35,350 nucleotides of DNA from JAHHTP01 sp964587555 (GCA_964587555.1 CAZPLR010000016.1:1-35350); one strand, 5' to 3'; positions 1 to 8,722 are shown, counted from the stretch's first letter. The notes: generated from the sequence alone by a model not told the origin. Made by a program: numbers and translations.

Positions 1-102
1 CCCTTTTCTTGAAGGTTCTATGTTTTCGATAATTTTTTCCTCCTGTTGGTCAATGCTTTTTTGGGGGAATTGCGCGAGTGATGTTGAAAAATTGAATTGC
101 TC

Positions 103-131
103 TTGCGCAAAGAAAATTTTTCTGATATAAT
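103..131 (+). promoter_or_regulatory. candidate metA promoter
   Basis: A TATAAT -10 box (126-131) sits 17 nt downstream of TTGCGC (103-108), a weak -35. The -35 is embedded in the 8-bp palindrome TTGCGCAA (103-110), and a further TTGCGC lies at 70-75, so a repressor could act here. No SAM riboswitch or T-box signature is visible in bases 1-179. The rest of this leader holds nothing else I can name. Confidence 0.55.
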
Positions 132-179
132 AAATGGAAGCGAGAGAAACAGAAAACGTCCCAGAGAGAAGGAATACCG

Positions 180-1097
180 ATGCCCATCAATATACCGTCT
201 GCACTGCCAGCGGCAAAGATACTCGAGCGCGAGAATATCTTTGTAATGAATGAAGAGCGCGCCACGCACCAAGACATTCGTCCGCTTGAGATTGCGATAC
301 TAAATTTAATGCCGAAAAAGATCGAAACAGAAACGCAATTGCTGCGGCTTTTAGGCAATACGCCGCTTCAGGTCAACGTCGATCTGATTCAAACGGCAAG
401 TCATACCTCCCACAATACTTCTGCCGAGCATCTGCTCAAGTTTTACAAGACCTTCGACGAGATCAAGGATAATCGTTACGACGGACTGATCATCACCGGC
501 GCGCCGGTCGAGCAGATGCCGTTTGAGGACGTGGACTACTGGCCGGAGCTTTGCCGGATCATGGATTGGAGCGGCACCCACGTTTTTTCCACTTTCCATA
601 TTTGCTGGGGTGCGCAGGCTGGGCTTTACCACCACTACGGGATTGGAAAAAAGCTGCTTCCGGAGAAAATGTTCGGTGTTTTCGACCATCGTGTATTAAC
701 ACCGCGCCATCCGCTGCTGCGCGGCTTTAACGAGCATTATTACTGCCCGCACTCGCGGCATACCGCAGTTGACGAAACTGCACTGCTGCACTGTAATGAC
801 TTAGAGGTTCTGACCCAATCCGATATCGCCGGAGTCAACCTGATCGCCTCCAAAAACGGAAAGTACTTTTTTGCGACTGGCCATCATGAATACGACCGCA
901 ACACGCTAGGCGACGAATTTTTCCGCGATTATCACAAGGGCCTCGCGATCAAAATTCCATATAACTACTACCCAAACGACGATTTCCATCAAACGCCGGA
1001 GTTCAGTTGGCGTGCCCACGCAAACCTGCTGTTCACCAACTGGATCAACTTTGTGGTTTACCAAGAAACGCCGTTTGATCTGATGAATTTAACTTAA
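180..1097 (+). CDS. metA: Homoserine O-acetyltransferase (MetA family)
   Basis: It acylates the hydroxyl of L-homoserine, the first committed step of methionine synthesis, in the cytosol. The 305-residue length matches the MetA family. The catalytic cysteine is C142 in FHICWGAQA, and the His-Glu pair is H235/E237 in TGHHEYD. Position 111, in GAPVE, is Glu. In MetA enzymes Glu at this position favours acetyl-CoA and Gly favours succinyl-CoA, so acetyl-CoA is the likely donor despite the old HTS/succinyl name. The ATG is preceded by AGAAGGAA at a suitable distance. The gene stands alone on its strand, two bases from the end of convergent sigF, with its terminator inside sigF. Identity is very sure; acyl specificity is inferred from that one residue. 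Confidence 0.96.
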   Translation: MPINIPSALPAAKILERENIFVMNEERATHQDIRPLEIAILNLMPKKIETETQLLRLLGNTPLQVNVDLIQTASHTSHNTSAEHLLKFYKTFDEIKDNRYDGLIITGAPVEQMPFEDVDYWPELCRIMDWSGTHVFSTFHICWGAQAGLYHHYGIGKKLLPEKMFGVFDHRVLTPRHPLLRGFNEHYYCPHSRHTAVDETALLHCNDLEVLTQSDIAGVNLIASKNGKYFFATGHHEYDRNTLGDEFFRDYHKGLAIKIPYNYYPNDDFHQTPEFSWRAHANLLFTNWINFVVYQETPFDLMNLT

Positions 1098-1099
1098 GC

Positions 1100-1780
1100 C
1101 TATGATTCCAACTGCTGCCGTAAGTGCAGCAGTATTTTTTTTTCGCGCCGGGAAATCTGAACCTGCGAGGTGCCCAATATCTTTGCGGTCTGCGTCTGTG
1201 TTTTATCCTGCCCATAGCGCAGAAGGATCAGCATTCGGTCGCGCTCGTCCAGTGCATCGACTGCCTGTTGCAGCGAAAGCTTTTCCGGCAGGCTTTCCTC
1301 AAACGAATCCGCTGGAATATCAAACTGTTCTCCAGGTTCATCGCTATCCGGCGCAGTCAGGGAAACGACCGGCAGCCCAGCCAAAATCGCCTCGCCGATC
1401 TCCTCGTCGCTGACGCCAAGCGTCTGTGCAAGCATCGAAACGCTCGGTTCACAGCCGGTCTGCCGCAGGTATGCTTCCTTGGCGCGCGCAATCTTCAAGG
1501 ACAATTCTCTTAGCCGTCTGCCGACGCGGATCGCGCCGCCCTCGCGAAACAGCTTTTTGATCTCTCCGAGGATGACCGGCACCGCGTAGGTCGAAAACTG
1601 CAATCCCCGCGTGGGATCAAATCCATCGGTCGCCTTAATCAGCCCCACACATCCCGCCGCGTACAGATCGTCGTATTCAATGCCCTTGCCGCGAAAGCGT
1701 CCGCAGCACAGCCGCACAAGCCCCAAATTCTGTTCGATAAAACGGTCGCGCTGCTTTGCCTGCTCCTCCCTTTGTATCAT
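1100..1780 (-). CDS. sigF: Sporulation sigma factor SigF
   Basis: This is the forespore-specific RNA polymerase sigma factor, held inactive by SpoIIAB until after asymmetric division. The 226 residues include the region 2 core-binding and -10 recognition segment (FDPTRGLQFSTYAVPVILGE, about 54-73) and a region 4 helix-turn-helix near the C-terminus (QTQTAKILGTSQVQISRREK). It is a little shorter than the ~255-residue Bacillus protein, mainly at the N-terminus. Its start overlaps the spoIIAB stop by four bases (ATGA), so the two are translationally coupled. SigG has a very similar sequence, but the spoIIAA-spoIIAB context decides for SigF. The last ~11 codons also encode the terminator of convergent metA. 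Confidence 0.95.
   Translation of the reverse strand: MIQREEQAKQRDRFIEQNLGLVRLCCGRFRGKGIEYDDLYAAGCVGLIKATDGFDPTRGLQFSTYAVPVILGEIKKLFREGGAIRVGRRLRELSLKIARAKEAYLRQTGCEPSVSMLAQTLGVSDEEIGEAILAGLPVVSLTAPDSDEPGEQFDIPADSFEESLPEKLSLQQAVDALDERDRMLILLRYGQDKTQTQTAKILGTSQVQISRREKKILLHLRQQLES
1111..1143 (+). terminator. metA intrinsic terminator inside sigF
   Basis: The arms ACTGCTGC (1111-1118) and GCAGCAGT (1126-1133) form an 8-bp stem with a 7-nt loop, followed by A and nine T (1135-1143). This is a rho-independent terminator for rightward transcription. It lies wholly within the C-terminal codons of sigF on the other strand, where the T run is read as the lysine codons of the helix-turn-helix tail. 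Confidence 0.85.
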
Positions 1781-2286
1781 GTATTCTCCCCGCCATGATC
1801 TTTATAGGACAGCATTTTTTGCAGCAGCACCGACGTCCCCTTTTCTACTCGTGAGCGCACCGTTACCTTGTCGCAGAACGACTGCATCATTGTGAATCCC
1901 AGCCCAGAGCGCTCAGCGTCGCTGCAGGTCGTAAAGAGCGGCTCCATAGCTTTTTTCACGTCGGCGATTCCGCAGCCGCGGTCGCTGATCCGGATGAAAA
2001 CCGTCCGTTCCCGGTCGGAAAGCGTGTAAAGCTCCATCGTGACGGTCCCAATCCGATTGGCATAAGCGTGGACAATCGCATTGGTGACTGCCTCCGAAAC
2101 CGCCGTCTTGATATCGTTTAGTTCCTCCAATGTCGGATCAAACGGCAAAAGATATGCGCCTGCCGCAGCGCGCGCAAACGCCTCGTTGATAGAGCGGCTT
2201 TCAAAGGTGAATTTCACCGCATTTTCTTTTTTATGTACCGCTCTGGGCGTTTTCCGTCCGCTTTTCGTCTGATTCTTTTCTTCCAT
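1777..2286 (-). CDS. spoIIAB: Anti-sigma F factor and serine kinase SpoIIAB
   Basis: SpoIIAB binds and inhibits SigF and phosphorylates SpoIIAA on a serine. It has a GHKL-type ATPase fold. Visible landmarks are the N-box helix (IKTAVSEAVTNAIVHAY), the G1 motif DRGCGI, the ATP-lid PLFTT and the G2-like ERSGLGFTMM, all close to Bacillus SpoIIAB. The protein is 169 residues, longer than the usual ~146. The extra ~24 N-terminal residues are rich in Lys/Arg. The ATG at 2286 has GTGAGG eight bases upstream, so the extension is probably real, though a start nearer VKFTFESRS cannot be excluded. It lies 10 bp after spoIIAA and overlaps sigF by four bases. Confidence 0.95.
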   Translation of the reverse strand: MEEKNQTKSGRKTPRAVHKKENAVKFTFESRSINEAFARAAAGAYLLPFDPTLEELNDIKTAVSEAVTNAIVHAYANRIGTVTMELYTLSDRERTVFIRISDRGCGIADVKKAMEPLFTTCSDAERSGLGFTMMQSFCDKVTVRSRVEKGTSVLLQKMLSYKDHGGENT

Positions 2287-2296
2287 TGCTTTTACC

Positions 2297-2602
2297 TCAC
2301 TCCCTAAGCTCTACCAGCTTTTCTAACCCCGCGAGCCTCATCACCCGCAAAAGACGCTTTCCCGCATTTTGGATCGAAACGGTTCCGCCCATCGACATCA
2401 TATTGCGGTATCTCCCCATAATCAAGCCGATGCCGCTGCTGTCCATGAATGTCACCCGCCCGAAATCCAGATAAAGCTTTTTGGGCAGCACCGACTGTAT
2501 TTTCCGATCAATTTCATCCCGCATCACCTTGGCGGTATGGTGATCGATCTCGCCGGTCAAAACCGCCGTTACACTTTCCGAATCTGTCTGAAACGCAACC
2601 AT
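2297..2602 (-). CDS. spoIIAA: Anti-sigma F factor antagonist SpoIIAA
   Basis: This is a STAS-domain anti-anti-sigma factor. In its unphosphorylated form it displaces SigF from SpoIIAB in the forespore. The 101 residues carry the typical GEIDHHTA segment and the phosphorylation loop FMDSSGIGLIMGR, with the target serine in DSSG. It is the first gene of spoIIAA-spoIIAB-sigF. The upstream region contains two matches to the Spo0A box, which fits Spo0A-dependent onset of expression. Confidence 0.95.
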   Translation of the reverse strand: MVAFQTDSESVTAVLTGEIDHHTAKVMRDEIDRKIQSVLPKKLYLDFGRVTFMDSSGIGLIMGRYRNMMSMGGTVSIQNAGKRLLRVMRLAGLEKLVELRE

Positions 2603-2653
2603 ACTGCTTCCTCGCTTTCCTTACTTTTTAGATGAGAAACACCTTTCGGCTAT

Positions 2654-2687
2654 AGTATATCGAATTTATGCCGAAATATGTGTCGAA
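2654..2687 (-). promoter_or_regulatory. Candidate Spo0A-controlled spoIIA promoter
   Basis: Two matches to the Spo0A box TGNCGAA read on the plus strand: TGTCGAA (2681-2687) and TGCCGAA (2669-2675), 12 bp apart, about one helical turn. On the minus strand TCGACA (2686-2681) is followed after 21 nt by TATACT (2659-2654). That arrangement resembles the long-spacer, Spo0A-activated SigA promoter of Bacillus spoIIG. I could not find a convincing SigH promoter. A 7-bp inverted repeat, TTTCGGC/GCCGAAA (2644-2676), spans the same region. Confidence 0.5.
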
Positions 2688-2721
2688 ATAAAATGCTTCG
2701 GTATGATTTCATACCGAAGCA
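2686..2721 (-). terminator. Terminator of the rqcH-valS-folC operon
   Basis: A perfect 13-bp stem (TGCTTCGGTATGA, 2694-2706, and its complement 2709-2721) has a 2-nt loop. On the minus strand it is followed by TTTTATTT. It lies 150 bp after the folC stop. The stretch between (2722-2873) holds no other gene or site I can support. Confidence 0.8.
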
Positions 2722-2873
2722 CATAAAATAATGCTTTCCACCAATGGAGAAAGAACGCCGCATTCTCACCGGCTTAACCTGCTCCCCTCGATCAAGGAAA
2801 AACGATCTCCCTATGCAGCAATGCGCTCCGGCATGTTTCTGTCGAAGCGCATTGTCTTATCTTTTATTTTGCG

Positions 2874-4172
2874 TTAGGTCAAAGGAAGAAGCTGCGCCGC
2901 CAAAAACAGCGATCCACAGATCAACGCCGCCTCCCCCTCGCCGCATCGCGCTCTTGCTGATTGAACCGCCTGCTGTAAGCTGCCGCCTGCTTGGATAGAA
3001 AGCGTTTTTCCCCGTCCTTTTGCCGCAGATAAAAACCGTGCCGCAAGCTCCTCCCCGCTTAGAGAGCGCGGCATCCCCTCCACGCGGACGCATTGTACCG
3101 AAGCCGCAATCTCTAACAGCGCGTCGATACAGGAATCGCTGTCCTTATCCTTCATGAATGCGATCACAAGATGCGCTTTGGAAAATCCAAGCGCCTTCAT
3201 GCTTTCGACCAAGGCTCTTATCCCCTGCGGATTATGTCCGCCGTCTAGGATAACGGGCGGTTCCTCGCATAACACCTGCATCCGCGCCGGGAAACGCACC
3301 TCCCGCAGCCCAGCTTCGATCGCGCTGTCCGGAAGATTTATCCCCCGGCTGCGCAAAACTCCGCATATCTCAAGCGCGGTTACTGCATTCTCCATCTGGT
3401 GCAGACCAATGAGCGAGGTATGGTACTCCTTTTCCCCGTAGGTAAAGCGCGTCCCGTCCAGACCGACGCTTTGCAGCGCGATGCGGGCGCGGTTTGGAAG
3501 GATCACCCGGCACTGCAAAAACGCCGCTCTTTCGTAAATGACGCCTAAAGCCTCCGGCGAAAGCGCCGCGCCGCAGACCACCGGACAATTTCTTTTTAGG
3601 ATTCCCGCCTTTTCAGCGGCGATCTGCTCAATCGTATCGCCCAAAATAGCGGTATGATCCAGCCCGATTGAGGTAATCGCGCAGCAAAGCGGCGCATGGA
3701 TTACATTAGTAGAATCCGCCTTGCCGCCCAAGCCCACCTCCAAGCAAACGATATCGCACCGCTGCTCGGCAAAGTAGCAGAATGCGGCGGCAGTTACTGT
3801 TTCAAACTCGGTCGGCGGCGTTCCTTCTTCCTCCATCCGACGCACAGAAGGATAAACACGGTTGACGACCGCCAAAAGTTCCTCCTGCGTAATCATTCTG
3901 CCGTTTACCATCATCCGCTCACGAAAATCCAACACAAACGGTGAAACGTACCGCCCGGTTTTATACCCCGCCCTTTGCAGGATCGCAGCGGTCATTGCAG
4001 TAACCGAGCCTTTTCCGTTCGTTCCGGCAATATGGACAAAGCGCGTGCCCTCCTGCGGATCGCCGAGCAGAGAAAGCAGCCGCTCCATACGGGATAGGCT
4101 TACCTGCGAACCGACTCTGGTACGGGTATGGATAAAATCTAACGCCTGTGTATAGGTCAGAAATTGTTTCAT
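2874..4172 (-). CDS. folC: Folylpolyglutamate / dihydrofolate synthase
   Basis: This ATP-dependent Mur-ligase-family enzyme adds glutamate to folates, and may also make dihydrofolate from dihydropteroate. The 432 residues have the P-loop HIAGTNGKGSVTAM (about 47-60), the YVSPF segment after it, the Mg-binding region EVGLGGKADSTNV, and DGGHNPQG (about 316), which starts the C-terminal domain. The ATG has AAAGGAGA just upstream. It is the last gene of the T-box-controlled operon, 59 bp after valS, with a 9-bp hairpin in that gap. Coupling of folC to valS is common in Firmicutes. Confidence 0.94.
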   Translation of the reverse strand: MKQFLTYTQALDFIHTRTRVGSQVSLSRMERLLSLLGDPQEGTRFVHIAGTNGKGSVTAMTAAILQRAGYKTGRYVSPFVLDFRERMMVNGRMITQEELLAVVNRVYPSVRRMEEEGTPPTEFETVTAAAFCYFAEQRCDIVCLEVGLGGKADSTNVIHAPLCCAITSIGLDHTAILGDTIEQIAAEKAGILKRNCPVVCGAALSPEALGVIYERAAFLQCRVILPNRARIALQSVGLDGTRFTYGEKEYHTSLIGLHQMENAVTALEICGVLRSRGINLPDSAIEAGLREVRFPARMQVLCEEPPVILDGGHNPQGIRALVESMKALGFSKAHLVIAFMKDKDSDSCIDALLEIAASVQCVRVEGMPRSLSGEELAARFLSAAKGRGKTLSIQAGGSLQQAVQSARARCGEGEAALICGSLFLAAQLLPLT

Positions 4173-4196
4173 CCTATCTCCTTTTTCACAAAGCGA

Positions 4197-4220
4197 GACG
4201 CGGATTGGTTCATCCGCGTC
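4197..4220 (-). other. Intercistronic hairpin between valS and folC
   Basis: GACGCGGAT (4197-4205) and ATCCGCGTC (4212-4220) form a perfect 9-bp stem with a 6-nt loop. No T run follows on the minus strand, so it is not a standard terminator. It may mark mRNA processing or protect the upstream message from decay. Confidence 0.5.
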
Positions 4221-4231
4221 AAACGCTTTTC

Positions 4232-6916
4232 TTACAATTCTGCAATGCTTGCGAGGATTTTTTTCATCCGTTCGTTTGCTGCAGCAAGCTTTGCTCTCTC
4301 TTTTTCTACCAACTGCGCCGGCGCTTTGGAAACAAACTGCTCGTTGGAAAGCTTCTTTTGGATGATGTCGATATCCTTCCGGCAGCTTTCCTTTTCCTTA
4401 TTTAACCGCGCAAGCTCCTTTTCGAAGTCGATCAAATCACCCATCGGGATAAAAATGCGCGCCGCATCCGTGACGACCACCGCCGCCTTTTCGACCTCGA
4501 ACTGCTTCGCAATATGCACCTGCGACGCCGAAGCAAGGCTTTCAAAATACGGGCTGCACTGGGTGAAAATCTCCTGTGAATCGGTCGCAATATAAAGGCT
4601 TGCCTTACGGCTCGGCGCAACATTCATCCCAGCGCGCGCATTGCGGATACCGCGAATCGCCGCCATGATCTTTTCAAACGCCGCTTCCTCCTCTGCAAAG
4701 CAAAGGTTCTCGTCATACTGCGGCCAGTCAGACACCATGATGCTCTCGCCTTCATGCGGCAGCGACTGCCAAATCTCCTCTGTGATAAACGGCATAATCG
4801 GATGCAACAGCTTTAACGTATTGGTCATCACATAGATAAGCACCCTCTGCGCGCCCAGCGACACTTCGCCGCCCGCCTGTAAGCGCTTTTTGCAAAGCTC
4901 GATATACCAGTCGCAGACGATATCCCAGATGAAATCCTTTAATTTGCTGACCGCAATGCCAAGCTCGAATTTGTCAAAGTTTTCGGTTACTTCCTTAACT
5001 AGCCGGTTATATTTGCTCAGCACCCATTTATCCTCGATTGCAAGCGTTTTCGGCAGCTCCGGCTTTTTGATCTCATCCGAAAGGTTCATTAGAATAAAGC
5101 GGTTTGCGTTCCAAAGCTTATTGGCAAAATTACGCGCCGCTTTTATTTTGTCCTCCGAGAAACGGGTGTCGTTGCCCGGGCTGACACCGTCGATCAGTAC
5201 CAGCCGCAGCGCGTCCGCGCCGTAATCATCGATTACCTTTAACGGATCGACGCCGTTTCCCAAGGATTTGGACATCTTCCGCCCCTGTGCATCGCGCACA
5301 AGTCCATGCAGGAACACGGTGCCAAACGGCGCTTTTCCAGTCTGCTCCACTGCCGAGAAGATCATCCTTGCCACCCAGAAAAAGATGATATCATATCCGG
5401 TGACAAGCGTGTTGGTCGGGTAAAAATAGCGCAGATCCTCGGTATCGTCCGGCCAGCCCAGCGTAGAAAACGGCCAAAGTGCCGAAGAAAACCATGTGTC
5501 CAGCGTATCCTCATCCTGCGTCATATGACCGCCGCATTTCGGGCAGATCGTGACCGCCTCCTTGGAAACGACCATCTCTCCGCAGTCGGCGCAGTAGTAC
5601 GCCGGAATACGGTGTCCCCACCAAAGCTGACGGGAAATGCACCAGTCCTTAATATTCTCCATCCAGTTATAGTAGATTTTATCAAACCGTTCCGGGACAA
5701 ATCTGGTTTCCTTATTGCGCACCGCCGCAATCGCCGGTTTTGCAAGCGGCTCCATCTTAACAAACCACTGCTTGGATACCATCGGCTCAATAACCGTGCC
5801 GCAGCGATAGCAGGTTCCCACCTCGTGGGTCAGCGGCTCGATCTTAAGCAGTCTGCCGCAGGCCTCCAAGTCCTTTACAATTTCCTTACGCGCTGCGGCG
5901 GAGGTCATCCCGGCATATTTGCCGCAGTCGAGCACCTCCGGTTCGTCGGCGGAAGCGCGTCCGGAGGCTCGAAGCTCGTCCGCTTTCTGCTTGTCCAAAG
6001 CGCCGGTCATATGACCGTCCTCGGTTAATACGCGGATCACCGGCAGGCCGTGCCGCTTTCCGACCTCAAAGTCGTTCGGATCGTGCGCCGGTGTGATCTT
6101 AACAACGCCGGTTCCCTTCTCCATATTGGCGTGTTCGTCGCAGACGATCGGAATCTCCTTATTCAGCAGCGGCAGAATCGCATGGCAGCCGTGCAGATGC
6201 TTATAACGCTCATCCTCCGGATTGATCGCCACGGCGGTGTCGCCGAGCATCGTTTCGGGGCGGGTGGTCGCAAGCTCCAAAAGCTCGCCGGTTTCCTTGA
6301 CCTCATACAAAAGATGCCAGAAGGAGCCGTCCTTGGTTTCATACTCCACCTCCGCGTCGGAGATTGAGGTTTTGCAGCACGGGCACCAGTTTACCATACG
6401 GCTGCCGCGATAGATGAGTTTTTTCTCATATAGTCTGATAAACACCTCTTTGACTGCGTCAGAGCAGCCCTCGTCCATCGTAAACCGCTCCCTGCTCCAG
6501 TCGCAGGAGGAGCCCATTTTTTTGAGCTGCTCGCTGATCCTGCCCCCATACTGCCTTTTCCACGCCCATGCGCGTTCTAAAAAGCCGTCGCGTCCCAAAT
6601 CCTCCTTGGTGACGCCGTCTTTTTTCATCATCTCAACGATTTTCGTCTCGGTCGCGATCGAGGCGTGGTCGGTGCCCGGAAGCCAAAGGGCGCTGTATCC
6701 CTGCATCCGCTTAAAACGGATGATCGAATCCTGTAAGGTACAATCCATCGCGTGCCCCACGTGTAGCTGTCCGGTGATGTTTGGCGGCGGCATCACGATG
6801 GTGTACGGCTTTTTATTCGGGTCAACCTCGGCGCGGAAATAACCCTTTTCCATCCATTCCTGATAAAGCCGGTCCTCAAACGATTTCGGATCGTAGGTTT
6901 TCGCAAGTTCTCTCAT
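4232..6916 (-). CDS. valS: Valyl-tRNA synthetase
   Basis: It charges tRNA-Val with valine; this is a class Ia synthetase in the cytosol. The 894 residues show PPPNITGQLHVGHAM with the HIGH-type motif HVGH (52-55), the long CP1 editing insertion, zinc-like CxxC pairs (CYRCG, CADCG, CPKCG), KMSKS (about 546-550), the anticodon-binding helical domain, and the C-terminal coiled-coil tRNA arm rich in Lys/Glu. AAGGAAGG precedes the ATG. It follows rqcH by 27 bp, so both are presumably on the transcript that begins with the T-box at 9047-8754. No lesion seen. Confidence 0.98.
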   Translation of the reverse strand: MRELAKTYDPKSFEDRLYQEWMEKGYFRAEVDPNKKPYTIVMPPPNITGQLHVGHAMDCTLQDSIIRFKRMQGYSALWLPGTDHASIATETKIVEMMKKDGVTKEDLGRDGFLERAWAWKRQYGGRISEQLKKMGSSCDWSRERFTMDEGCSDAVKEVFIRLYEKKLIYRGSRMVNWCPCCKTSISDAEVEYETKDGSFWHLLYEVKETGELLELATTRPETMLGDTAVAINPEDERYKHLHGCHAILPLLNKEIPIVCDEHANMEKGTGVVKITPAHDPNDFEVGKRHGLPVIRVLTEDGHMTGALDKQKADELRASGRASADEPEVLDCGKYAGMTSAAARKEIVKDLEACGRLLKIEPLTHEVGTCYRCGTVIEPMVSKQWFVKMEPLAKPAIAAVRNKETRFVPERFDKIYYNWMENIKDWCISRQLWWGHRIPAYYCADCGEMVVSKEAVTICPKCGGHMTQDEDTLDTWFSSALWPFSTLGWPDDTEDLRYFYPTNTLVTGYDIIFFWVARMIFSAVEQTGKAPFGTVFLHGLVRDAQGRKMSKSLGNGVDPLKVIDDYGADALRLVLIDGVSPGNDTRFSEDKIKAARNFANKLWNANRFILMNLSDEIKKPELPKTLAIEDKWVLSKYNRLVKEVTENFDKFELGIAVSKLKDFIWDIVCDWYIELCKKRLQAGGEVSLGAQRVLIYVMTNTLKLLHPIMPFITEEIWQSLPHEGESIMVSDWPQYDENLCFAEEEAAFEKIMAAIRGIRNARAGMNVAPSRKASLYIATDSQEIFTQCSPYFESLASASQVHIAKQFEVEKAAVVVTDAARIFIPMGDLIDFEKELARLNKEKESCRKDIDIIQKKLSNEQFVSKAPAQLVEKERAKLAAANERMKKILASIAEL

Positions 6917-6943
6917 TTGATAATCCTTCCTTGTCTGTTCATT

Positions 6944-8722
6944 TTATTTCTCCGCGTTTTGCTGGAGCGAAAGCACGAGCTTTTCGTCCGGCGTGACATA
7001 AGCGGTTTTATAATCGACGAAGATCACCATGCCCGGCTTTGCGCCGCGCGGTTTTTTAACGTTGCGGATCAGCGTATAATCTACCGGTACCTGCGCCGAA
7101 TCCCTCCCGCGCGAATGATACGCGGCGATCATCGCCGCTTCCTCGATGCTGCGGTCTGGGATCGTCCTTCCCTCCGACACGACCACAACGTGCGACCCCG
7201 GTATCTTCTGGGTATGCAGCCATAGATCGCTGCCGCGCGCGTCCTTGAGCGTCAGCTTATCATTTTGACGGTTATTGCGCCCGCAGTAGACTGTAAACCC
7301 GTCTGAGGTGACAAACCGCAGCGGCGGCTGTACCCTCTGCGCTTTTCCTTTATCCTTGACACTGCGCTTTAAAAAGCCTTGCTCGACCAGCTCTGCTTTG
7401 ATTTCATTTAGCTCCGCCTCGCTTTCGCAGCGGGTAATCAGATCCCAAACGCTGTCGAGATATGCCTCCTCCGCCTTTGCGTCCTCCATGAGCAGCGTCA
7501 GCTTTTCCTCAGCAGTCGCCGCCTTGCGGTATTCGGTGTAGTATTTTTGAGCGTTCTGCGCTGGCGTCAGCCGCGGATCGAGCGCGATTGTGATCTCCTT
7601 ATCGTTGTCATAGAAGTTTTGCAGCGTGATCTGCTTCATACCCTTTTCCATCCGCCAAAGATTTGAGTTGAGCAGATCTCCGTACTGCCGCAGGATATCA
7701 CGATTTGCGGAGTTTAACAGCTCCTCTTTCCAGACAGCGATCTTCTTTGTCACACGCTCCATCCGATTGATGACCAGCTTGAGCAGGTCGCTCGTGCGCT
7801 GATGCATCCGCTCCCTTTTATCCCGCTGTCCATAAAATGCGTCAAGCAGCGATCCGGTGTCGGGATATTCGCTTATCGTCATATAATCCCCGTATTGCAA
7901 AACCGGCAGGATCGTGAAATCCTTCGGTTTACCGTTTGGCTCGCAGACGACATAAAGCGTCAGTGTACCGACCGCCTCCTGAGAAAGCACTTGCTTCAGC
8001 CTTTCCAAAACGGAATCAAGCCGTTCCTCATGCACAGCGATTAGCTGCCTTTTAGCAAGCGGCAGCCCGCCTGTCACCGCAAAAGCAATCTCCCGCGCCA
8101 GAATCGGCGAAATGCCCTGCCAGCACTGCATAATCGCCTTTGCAACGTCCTCATTCGGCACAGCACGAAACTGAGCAAGCAGCGCTTCGTTTCCATACGC
8201 GGTTAAATCCTTTTTATTCTGCCCCGGCGGAAGCTCATACCGCATTCCCGGCAGGATCGGTCTAACGCTCGAAATGTCCTCGCTGACCCGCTTGATCGCA
8301 TCGATGATCCGCCCGTCTGAACCGATTAAAATGATATTGCTGTGCCGCCCCATGATCTCGACCGCGATGGTCAGTACTACCAAATCGCCAAGCTCATTGA
8401 CCGTTTCAAAGTCCAAAAACAGGATGCGGTCCATTCCCTGCTGCCTGACCGCCTTTAGCTTTCCGCTGCCCAAATGCTTGCGCAGCAGCATACAAAACAT
8501 CGGCGGCGACTTCGGATTTTCAGCGCTCTGCTTTGTTAGCTGCACCCTAGCGTGATCGGCGTTTGCACAAAGCAAAAGCCTAAAACCGCCAGCGCTTTTG
8601 GTGCGCAGCAAAATGATGATCTCATCCTTCGACGGCTGATAGACCCGGTCGACCCGCGCGCCGCTCAAAGCCGCCGCAAGCTCGTTTCGGATGATGCGCA
8701 AAAACGCGCCGTCAAGCGCCAT
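6944..8722 (-). CDS. rqcH: Ribosome quality control factor RqcH (NFACT family)
   Basis: RqcH/Rqc2 proteins bind obstructed 50S subunits carrying peptidyl-tRNA and direct C-terminal alanine tailing. Older annotations call them fibronectin-binding proteins (FbpA). The protein has NFACT-N at the start (MALDGAFLRII), PPMFCMLLRKH, and GMDRI with the Asp-Arg pair (D98/R99), equivalent to the residues needed for tRNA recruitment in Bacillus RqcH. VEIMGRHSNIIL, a helical coiled-coil middle and NFACT-R (DLWLHTQKIPGSHVVV) follow. I chose ATG 8722 because AAAGGGG lies at normal spacing; a TTG at 8740 is in frame but overlaps that site. It is the first gene after the T-box, 27 bp before valS. Confidence 0.93.
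   Translation of the reverse strand: MALDGAFLRIIRNELAAALSGARVDRVYQPSKDEIIILLRTKSAGGFRLLLCANADHARVQLTKQSAENPKSPPMFCMLLRKHLGSGKLKAVRQQGMDRILFLDFETVNELGDLVVLTIAVEIMGRHSNIILIGSDGRIIDAIKRVSEDISSVRPILPGMRYELPPGQNKKDLTAYGNEALLAQFRAVPNEDVAKAIMQCWQGISPILAREIAFAVTGGLPLAKRQLIAVHEERLDSVLERLKQVLSQEAVGTLTLYVVCEPNGKPKDFTILPVLQYGDYMTISEYPDTGSLLDAFYGQRDKRERMHQRTSDLLKLVINRMERVTKKIAVWKEELLNSANRDILRQYGDLLNSNLWRMEKGMKQITLQNFYDNDKEITIALDPRLTPAQNAQKYYTEYRKAATAEEKLTLLMEDAKAEEAYLDSVWDLITRCESEAELNEIKAELVEQGFLKRSVKDKGKAQRVQPPLRFVTSDGFTVYCGRNNRQNDKLTLKDARGSDLWLHTQKIPGSHVVVVSEGRTIPDRSIEEAAMIAAYHSRGRDSAQVPVDYTLIRNVKKPRGAKPGMVIFVDYKTAYVTPDEKLVLSLQQNAEK

Noticed and set aside
1..179. SAM riboswitch or T-box before metA
   Set aside because: No conserved S-box core or T-box bulge is visible, and the -10 box lies only about 50 bp from the start, leaving no room for such a leader.
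5306..6028. 240-residue open frame antisense to valS
   Set aside because: It lies wholly within valS, has no family motif and no ribosome binding site; it is a by-product of codon bias on the other strand.
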